Shown: positions 57,110-64,000 of the stretch, piece by piece
How the letters are laid out: each line of letters opens with the position of its first letter
Numbering within the stretch: the stretch's first letter is position 1
Source: Gautieria morchelliformis
Taxonomy: Eukaryota > Basidiomycota > Agaricomycetes > Gomphales > Gomphaceae
Length of the DNA stretch: 64,000 nucleotides
Assembly: GCA_015179125.1 (NCBI GenBank)
Contig: WHVA01000108.1
Coordinates: forward strand, 186,001-250,000
Reading direction: 5' to 3'
Notes under the pieces: generated by a model
What the model was told of the DNA's origin: nothing
Seen by the model: the letters and a program-made list of their open reading frames with translations, nothing else
Database searches by the model: none
Made by a program: the position numbers and the translations under genes

Positions 57110-59322
57110 AACATTCCGCTCGAAGAAACTTTGTGCGAGTCAGGCCAATAAACATAATGACCATGGCTCTGCGCAGAAATTCCTATCCACCGAGCTCTCT
57201 TGGCACGAGCTGCCAATTTATCTCCCTGAGTGATTTTAACGTAAATTTCAGTTCCCCACGCGTGAATGTCTTTGAGATTCGGTTTTTCATGGTGAATCAT
57301 CTCGTAGGGCGTTTTATCTGGTAGAGCTCTTGTATGCGTCCTGTTCCTAAGATAATTGGCATGCTGTATCGCATAGCCCCATAATATCTTAGGAAGGCCT
57401 GATTCTAGCAGCATGGCACGAGTTCTCTCAGTGAGAGTTCGGTTCAGGCGTTCCGCAACACCATTGGACTCTGGTGTGTCGTGTACCGTCAACTGATGCT
57501 TCGTGCCTTGTTTGGCTAGATGCTGTTTGAATTCAGAGCTCGTATACTCGCCCCCTCGATCAGAAACAAGTGCCTTGATGTGCACATTTCTCTGTCGAAG
57601 CATTAAAGCCTCGTAGAGCTTGTACTTTGAGAATGCTTCTGATTTGTTCGCCATGAGATAGATCACCGATTCTCTTGAGTAATCATCGATAAAGGAGACA
57701 TAATATGACTTCTTATCGATCGTGAGGTGTCTTGCAGGTCCCCAGACATCAGAATAAATTCTGTCACCGAATTTTGATGTTCGGTCTCTGGGTTCTCGAG
57801 GAAGAGGTTTGCGCGCAATCTTGGCCTGAATACACGCATCACAGACAATTCTATCGCCTGTGGAGCTCAGTTCAATGCCCAATATCATGCCATGATTTAA
57901 TAGATGTTGTAGGGACTTCTGCGAGATGTGCCCCATCTTTTGATGAATTTCCATGGCAGATAAACACATATGGGCTTGAGCACTTGGTGACTGGAGGTCT
58001 AGTCGATATAAGCCATTGACTTTCGGTGCTTGCATCAATACTTTTCCAGCAGCATTAGATATTGTGCATTTCTGGCCACCGAGTCGAATGTCGTAGCCAG
58101 CATCATCGCACCGACCGATCGAGACGAGGGTAGCAGCAATTTTGGGTGCATAGTATGTATCTTGCAACGTGACTTCTACTGTTCTATCTCCAACCTTATT
58201 GGATAATACGAGCAGTCCTGAGCCGAAGGCATCAAAGGTACCTTTGTTGGCTGCTCGGATAGTCCTCGGCTGTGAGAATTGACAGTAGTTCCTCAATAAA
58301 TTTTTGTGAGGAGTCATATGCGATGTCGTTCCGGTGTCGAGTATAACTATAACTCCTGAGGATGTGCTCAAATTGAAATTAGAGCACTCGTCGAAATTGG
58401 TGAAGGCAAGATGCCCATCACCACTTTCCTCAGAAGTAGACTCTTCTTCGGCAACATTCGCTTTTGCTTTACCCTTCTTCTTCTTCTTGCCTTTGGCTTT
58501 CTTCTTCTGACGTGGTCCTTGACCTTCTTTACCACCTCCTTTAGCCCAGCAATTTTCGATGGAATGTCCAGGCTTTTTGCAGTTGGTGCATACATGCGCC
58601 TTCTGCCCCTTCTGGTCCTTCTTAGTAGATGAACCAATAAACACCTGCTCTTCTTGCGGGAGTGTTTTCTTCCTGTCATACTGAGCCTTTAGTACCCTAA
58701 TAATATTATCAGGGACCAATGGCATCCCGCATTCTTCAAGCGAAGTGGTAAGGGCGTTCATGACTGCCTCATAGGATGGTGGAAGTGATGCAAGGATGAT
58801 GTCCATGAATTCTTCTTCGGAAACTCTGGCTCCCATCTCATTAAGACGAGCATATAGGTCTTGGGCCTTGTCCAAATGATCTCTCAAGTCTCCATCCTCA
58901 GGACATCTCATACTGCGGAGTTGTCTCTGCAGGCTGGTGAGGACCATCTTGGGCTTTTTGGTCATTTCATTGACCAGTGCATCCCAAGTCTCTTTTGCTG
59001 TCTTCTGCTTCTGTAGCATCAGGGCTAATGACTCTGACACTGAGACGATGATTTGGGTCTTGGCTTGTCCTTCTCTAGCAAGGTATCTCTCCAGCTTCTC
59101 CTCGGCCTTATCCATCTGAGTTTCCTCAGCTTCTGTTAGAATATGGCCTGGGGGCATGACTGGAGGATCAGGAGGTCGAGTGACTCTCCCTTCTACATGC
59201 TTGAGTAGATTTTTGGACTCGAAATAGCTGATGAGAGTAGCTCGCCACAATGGCCAATTACTTCCATCAGTAGCAAGCTTCTCAACACCCAATAGCTTCT
59301 CAGAAGTGTCTCCGGGGCCCAT
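57091..59322 (-). CDS. gag-pol: Copia Gag, protease and integrase block
   Basis: ATG at 59322, inside the primer-binding site. The N-terminal gag domain contains NWPLWRATLISYF; the zinc knuckle is CTNCKKPGHSIENC; the protease motif is ILDTGTTSHM. The gag-pre-integrase zinc finger is IHQKMGHIS...CDACIQAK. Integrase has its acidic triad in IYSDVWGP, VSDRGGEY and ESNGVAERLNRT. The frame runs 743 codons and ends just after YVYWPDSHKVSS, where Copia proteins continue with an ERNVVFD-type block. That block is present but in another frame, so one nucleotide has been lost near 57121-57130. Confidence 0.92.
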   Translation of the reverse strand: MGPGDTSEKLLGVEKLATDGSNWPLWRATLISYFESKNLLKHVEGRVTRPPDPPVMPPGHILTEAEETQMDKAEEKLERYLAREGQAKTQIIVSVSESLALMLQKQKTAKETWDALVNEMTKKPKMVLTSLQRQLRSMRCPEDGDLRDHLDKAQDLYARLNEMGARVSEEEFMDIILASLPPSYEAVMNALTTSLEECGMPLVPDNIIRVLKAQYDRKKTLPQEEQVFIGSSTKKDQKGQKAHVCTNCKKPGHSIENCWAKGGGKEGQGPRQKKKAKGKKKKKGKAKANVAEEESTSEESGDGHLAFTNFDECSNFNLSTSSGVIVILDTGTTSHMTPHKNLLRNYCQFSQPRTIRAANKGTFDAFGSGLLVLSNKVGDRTVEVTLQDTYYAPKIAATLVSIGRCDDAGYDIRLGGQKCTISNAAGKVLMQAPKVNGLYRLDLQSPSAQAHMCLSAMEIHQKMGHISQKSLQHLLNHGMILGIELSSTGDRIVCDACIQAKIARKPLPREPRDRTSKFGDRIYSDVWGPARHLTIDKKSYYVSFIDDYSRESVIYLMANKSEAFSKYKLYEALMLRQRNVHIKALVSDRGGEYTSSEFKQHLAKQGTKHQLTVHDTPESNGVAERLNRTLTERTRAMLLESGLPKILWGYAIQHANYLRNRTHTRALPDKTPYEMIHHEKPNLKDIHAWGTEIYVKITQGDKLAARAKRARWIGISAQSHGHYVYWPDSHKVSSSGMLCLIQR

Positions 59323-59327
59323 AACCC
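59315..59327 (-). promoter_or_regulatory. Copia primer-binding site, half-tRNA iMet type, containing the gag ATG
   Basis: Directly after the 5' LTR the minus strand reads GGGTTATGGGCCC. This is complementary, with one difference, to the anticodon stem-loop of initiator tRNA-Met (GGGCTCATAACCC), the primer type known from Drosophila copia and yeast Ty5. The ATG inside it (59322-59320) is the gag start codon. Confidence 0.72.
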
Positions 59328-59825
59328 TGTAGAGGACAGGAATTATAGGCAGTAGGTATGGACTTGTTATTCAAAAGAATAGACTAGAAATCAATTCACT
59401 CTCTCAGTGAATTTAGTGGTCACTATAAATATATTATACACTACCTAGAAATCAATTCACTACAGAGCATTTCTAGGTTAATAAATGCAAAGACTACTAG
59501 ACTAATTTACTTGCCTCTCTCAGTGAATTTAGTGGTCACTGAGAGAGGGGGAAATGTGTTCCACTGCGCATGTACTACTACCCGGCCCTTTAGCGCCCAA
59601 GAGCTCGCGCGTCGAAGTCATTTCAGACTCCGCTGGGTGCAGCCGCTTGTGAAAGTAGGAATAACAAGATGAAATAGAGGGATAAGGAATGAGTGGAAAA
59701 TTTCGAAAATAACCAGAGAAATGGATGCATAATACAAGAGCAATGTGAGAAGAAATTGGAAGGCCACACAACAAATTGGATATATTATGCTTGATTTTGG
59801 TGCAGGAGCATAAATGCACCCAACA
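59328..59825 (-). repeat. Copia 5' LTR (element orientation)
   Basis: Same 498-bp length as the partner at 54568-55065. The flanking sequence beyond 59825 is Gypsy integrase. Confidence 0.95.
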
Positions 59826-62800
59826 GATATCCCGAGGTGAAATGCAACCGCATGTCCAAGGCTTTCCCTAGAGAACACCAGAAGTGCGAGATGAACTCGG
59901 AACCCCTGTCTGAGGTGACGTGCGAGGGGACTCCATGCTTGGAAAAGACATGAAGGACGAAGAGGTGAGCGAGCTCTTGTGAGATTATCTTGTCGGTGGT
60001 TGGAATGAAGATAACCTGCTTAGTGAAGCGGTCAACAATCACTAGTATGGAGGTGAACTCGGATGAAGGGGGGAGCTGCTCAATGAAATCCATAGAGATG
60101 GAATTCCAAGGCTTCTCGGGAACGGGAAGTTGTTTGAGGAGACCATAGGGCTTGTGACGTTGCGGCTTGCTTCGCATACAAGTGGTGCACATCTTGCAAT
60201 ACTCCTTGACAAAGGATCTAATCCCTGGCCAAGTATAGTCTCGTCGGATCAGCTCTAAGGTCTTGTTAACCCTGAAGTGTCCCGAGAGAATGTGATCGTG
60301 CTTGTATTGCAGGATGCGAAGTTGAAGGTCTTGGGCCGCTGGAACATAGGTTCGGTTGTCAAGCTTGAGAAAACCCTCGGGGTCTGTGGTCCACCTCGGG
60401 TCATTAACCAAGCCGAGGTGCGACTTGGCTATGCGGTCCGAGGGGAGGTTCGCTAGTATGTCAGCTCGGATCTGCTCGGTATCAAGCAGCGAAGCGGCTC
60501 GGAGTACGACGGGAGCGAGGTTAGTAGCTCTAAGGGACGATGCCAGCTGGTGTTGAGTAAACACTGGCCGTAGGTTCTGTGGGTTTATGGTGGCATAGTC
60601 ACTATTCCCCTCTTTAAGGTAGACGTCCCATCGTCTAGTGAGAGAGTCAGGCTTCGTTCCGAGATGACCAGGTCGGAAACGGATGGCGAGGTTGAATTGG
60701 GAGAGGTATTCTGACCACCGAGCTTGTCGACGGGTCAAGAGCTTCGTAGTTGAAAAGTATTCGAGGTTCTTGTGGTCAGTGATAACGTCGACAGGTTCGC
60801 CAGAGCCCTCAAGGTAGTGTCGCCAGCGTTGAAACGCTTCAAAAATTGCTAGGAGCTCCTTGTCATGAACATCGTAGTTGAGCTCAGTAGAGGTGAATGT
60901 GCGGGAGTGAAAGGCGATGGGATGAAGTTCGCCTTCCGAGGTTCGCAGTGATAAGATTGCCGCTAAGGCATAATCTGAAGCATCAGTCTCTACTATTAGT
61001 GGAAGGTCAGGAATCCAGTGGGTAAGGATAGGAGCGGTAGTGAACGCCTTCTTCAACAGGTTGAAGGCCTGTCAACAATCCTCGGAAAAGTTCCAAGGGT
61101 TACCCTTGCGGGTGAGTCGGGTGAGAGGAATGGTGATGTCGGAGTAGTTGTGAATGAAACGTCGGTAGAAGTTGGAGAAGCCGAGGAAAGATTGGATGTC
61201 GTGAACTTTGCGAGGCTCAGGCCAGTCTTCAATGACCTTTACCTTGTCGTCTGCCATAGTGAGGCCCTCGGGAGAGAGTATGTAGCCAAGGAATTCAACC
61301 GAGTCGCGATGAAACTCGCATTTGTCTTCTTTGGCGAAGAGGTTGTTGAGTCGCAGTTGTCGTAAGACTTCCTTGACATGTTCAACATGTTTTGAGGGGT
61401 CACTGGAATAGATTAGAATGTCATCCAAGTATACCACCACACAAACGTCCAAAAGGTCAGCGAAAATCTCGTTCATGAATCTCTGGAAAGCCGCAGGGCC
61501 GTTAGTGAGACCAATGACATAACCAACCATTCAAAAGACCCATAGCAAGTCCTGAAGGCAGTTTTCCATTCGTCACCCTCGGCCACCCTTACGAGGTGGT
61601 AAGCGTGACGAAGGTCAATCTTCGTATAGATGCGAGCATTCTTTGGAGCATCAAGTAAGTCAGCAATCAATGGCAATGGATACCGATCTTTTTTCGAGAT
61701 CTTGTTTAAACCTCGGAAGTCGACACACAACCGAAGTGAGCCATCTTTTTTGCGGACAAACAATACCGGTGCACCATGAGGTGAGCGTGAAGGTCGGATG
61801 AAACCGATGTTCAAGTGCTGGTCGATAAACTCGCGAAGTGCTTTGAGTTCGGAAGCTGAGAGAGAGTAGATGGGACCGATAGGCAGCGAGGTCCCTTCTT
61901 CAAGGTTGATTTTGATATCGTGGGGTTGGTGGGGAGCTAGAGTGTCAGCGCGTGCTTTGCTGAACACATCTGCAAATTCGTGATATACTTCGGGAACATG
62001 TTTTTTAACGTTCTCAGAAAGCTCGGAAGAGCTTTCTCCTGATGTTGCTCCTCGGGCGAGGAGCTCAGGCGAAGCCAGATTGAGCTGAAACACTTCGGAC
62101 CCTTCCAATATAGACGCGCGCATGAAAGCGGGTGCATTTATTAGGGAAACGAGCGGTGCTTGCAACTTCGGAGGCGAATTCTGAGGCGAGGTCGAAGGCG
62201 GGGGCGAAGATGCCATAGGCGAGGTCGAAGTCGTAGCCGAAGCTGAGTGGGCTGACGTCGCCGTGGTCGCTGGAGTCGTAGTTAGGTCGATGGTCTTGAA
62301 AGTAATACTGCCCAATACCCAGTCAATCGACGGATTGTAGCGGGTGAGCCAGTTGTGGCCAAGTACCACCGAGCAACTTGAGTCGAGTGAGGTTACGTAG
62401 AAGGTAACCCATTGTTGTTCGCCAGTCGGAAAGTGTCAAGATTGGTTTTTAGGCGTTAATATCGTGTATTAGTGAACACAACGAATGCCCGAATAACTTG
62501 TGCGAATAAGTATGCCATTCGGCGAATAAGTGAACCGATGAATGTTCACGAAACAAAGGGGTTGCCCGAACGGGGCTCGCCCTGTCTACAGTCATAGCGA
62601 AACAGCTCGCAGTACTTGACGACGCAACGTGCAAGATATTACGCAAGGGCGGTCTAAGTTTCGACGGTCCCTTCGCTGGCGAAGGTGCTCCTTAGGAGCC
62701 CTTCGCCAACAGCACAGAAAGTAGTTCGAAGGCTAAGGTAACGAAGTTGAAGTATGAGAACTCACCAGTGATGCCTAAGTCCTTGGCTGGTCGAAGATAG

Positions 62801-64000
62801 AAATCTTCAAGGAGAGGCTCAAGACGATGATCACAGCGAGGTCGAGTTTGCACAAGATGAACGACGTATGATAATTGAACTGGGGAATATACATGCGAAT
62901 GTAAACTACTTATATCGAATGCTCGTAAGGTATCAGCGAGTAGGAAAGAGGCCGTCACAAGTCAGGGTTGGATAGGGGCGCGCAGTCATGACACAGCATA
63001 GATGAAATAAACATACAATAGAATGTGAGGAGAGGGGGAACATGAAACGATGGAGAGTAAAGGTGGCGGAGGCACTTATGGACAAAACCATGTCTTGGGA
63101 CCCGCATACATGCTACCCTGCATGGACTCTTGGTCTACTGGGTTGATTCCGCACAACCTATGGAAGGGACACCCTGCGAACACATTTCGACCATACGAAT
63201 GCCCAATGGGGTTGGATTAAGAAGACGATGGGGTTAATGATGGACCATCATGCCGGGTGAATGGCATCGATCGTATTTGATGGTGTGCCTGCTGGCGAAT
63301 GATGCGAGCAGCGACTAGCCGTTCGGCGAAATGCAAGGAAGGGCGAACAGAGGTGGCCTAGTGGAGGAGGGGTCGAGGTGGAGGGCGAAGCCGAGCGAAC
63401 ACTGAGGAGGAGTAGCGAAAGGGGAAATGGGGGTACCAAGGTGCAGGAAATACACAGGTCATGAGTATCCAACTCTCAGAACACCATTGGAAAAGGGTCG
63501 AGCAGAGGAGGTGGTAGACCCAGTGATGATTTGTCAAGTCAGTCCAAAACCGTTGGTCGTGCGTTTAAAGGCGCGGCGGTGGTGGCAGGCGCGAATCAGC
63601 GAATATCGGTTGCCGAACGTGACAATAGCGATCGGGACGAACACGGAAATGGGGTGAGAAATGTCAGGACAGAGCACTGAGTTATGAGGAATAAACGTGT
63701 CATGACAGAAGGCAGATACAGAGGTCTAGAGCTTGGGTAATGGTAGTGTTAGTACTACCATCAAATAGTTTCAAGGGTATAGGAGAGACAGGATAAGCAT
63801 GCATAGAGTACTTCTGGACAAATCTGGATTCAATAAAACAATCTGAGGACCCGCAGTCAACTAATGCAACAAAAGCGACGTTGGGAAGCGAAGGCGAGGT
63901 TAGATCTACATTAAGGGAATCTTTGGACAATGAATGAGAAGCGGCACTGAGTCTGAGCACACGGGTGAGGTTACCGCAATCCTCGGATCATGTGGTTCCG
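59826..64000 (-). mobile_element. Second copy of the Gypsy chromovirus, truncated, minus strand
   Basis: More than 90 percent identical to 41575-44450 of the full-length element over RT, RNase H and part of integrase. The element runs off the window at 64000 (gag side) and stops at the Copia LTR at 59826, in the middle of integrase, so its 3' part and 3' LTR are missing. A solo LTR splits its protease region. Confidence 0.93.
59826..64000 (-). pseudogene. pol: Gypsy Pol relic (protease to mid-integrase)
   Basis: Protease text (ALVDCGSSDCFIESRF) ends at 63711, where the solo LTR enters, and resumes from 62433 with EQQWVTFYVTSLDS. RT follows to LVM at about 61530, where one T is missing compared with the full-length copy and the frame changes. 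RT continues with VVVYLDDILIYSS to a TGA at 61072-61074; the full-length copy has CGA there (43213-43215). RNase H and integrase then read cleanly from ETDASDYALAAIL to TSDRGSEFISHFW and LHFTSGY at 59826, lacking the third catalytic residue of integrase. At the RT-RNase H border it keeps the nucleotide that the full-length copy has lost. Confidence 0.92.
62434..63707. mobile_element. Solo LTR, copy 2, inside the Gypsy relic
   Basis: A 1274-bp relative of 4458-5729, in the same orientation, starting TGTCAAG and ending CATGACA. Flanks are gaaag (62429-62433) and gaagg (63708-63712): a 5-bp duplication with one later change. The full-length Gypsy copy shows the target site empty (gaaag present once, about 41868-41872 in complement). 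Confidence 0.9.

Larger units (their letters stand above)
54568..59825 (-). mobile_element. Copia retrotransposon, 5258 bp, minus strand
   Basis: Two 498-bp LTRs enclose gag, protease, integrase, RT and RNase H in the Copia order (integrase before RT). The LTRs differ at about six positions, all transitions. The 5-bp flanks differ (aacac before 54568, gatat after 59825), and the two sides belong to unrelated sequences. One frameshift separates the two coding blocks. Confidence 0.95.

Overview
The window looks like a transposon-dense, probably heterochromatic region of a filamentous basidiomycete, most likely an Agaricomycete. The reasons are the very short introns (about 45-60 nt, GTRNGT...YAG), a Tad-type LINE, chromodomain Gypsy elements, a CACTA-type element with a Tnp2-like transposase, hAT and Copia elements, and several uncharacterised protein families that I associate with Agaricomycete genomes. 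I found no intact, clearly recognisable housekeeping gene and no rRNA, functional tRNA or CRISPR array.

Layout. 1-2.8 kb: decayed 3' part of a Tad-like LINE. 4.3-6.0 kb: an uncharacterised spliced gene broken by a solo LTR (perfect 5-bp duplication) and then by a hairpin MITE. 6.3-15 kb: low-density sequence with the first copy of a 0.36-kb repeat, an E-box-like minisatellite and a few weak gene candidates. 15.29-23.11 kb: a complete CACTA-type DNA transposon (TIRs, 3-bp duplication TAT) inserted into the second copy of the 0.36-kb repeat. It carries two convergent genes, a Tnp2-like transposase and an unknown companion gene. 23.5-25 kb: a 1.6-kb repeat. 25-31 kb: GC-rich, unresolved gene-like sequence and a 0.65-kb inverted-repeat MITE. 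31.1-34.4 kb: gag-protease relic of a second Gypsy family. 34.8-39.4 kb: decayed minus-strand transposase of another Agaricomycete-type DNA transposon.

39.73-47.24 kb: a young full-length Gypsy chromovirus. Its LTRs appear identical and it has a perfect 5-bp duplication; it is inserted in the second copy of the 1.6-kb repeat. It shows a TATA box and start site whose first 11 nt are complementary to the primer-binding site (Tf1-like self-priming), a candidate -1 frameshift/pseudoknot at the gag-pol border, and an antisense spliced gene with a Zn2Cys6-like cysteine motif between pol and the 3' LTR. 49.4-54.6 kb: a pseudogene, a hAT transposase gene and a broken reading frame. 54.57-59.83 kb: a minus-strand Copia element whose gag start codon lies inside its half-tRNA primer site. 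59.83-64 kb: a truncated, minus-strand second copy of the Gypsy family, itself interrupted by a second solo LTR.

The nesting gives a relative history: the dispersed repeats are older than the CACTA and Gypsy insertions, the second Gypsy copy is older than its solo LTR and the Copia element, and the full-length Gypsy is probably the youngest insertion. The strongest candidates for new biology are the antisense cysteine-rich gene carried by the Gypsy element, its frameshift signal, and the companion gene of the CACTA element.
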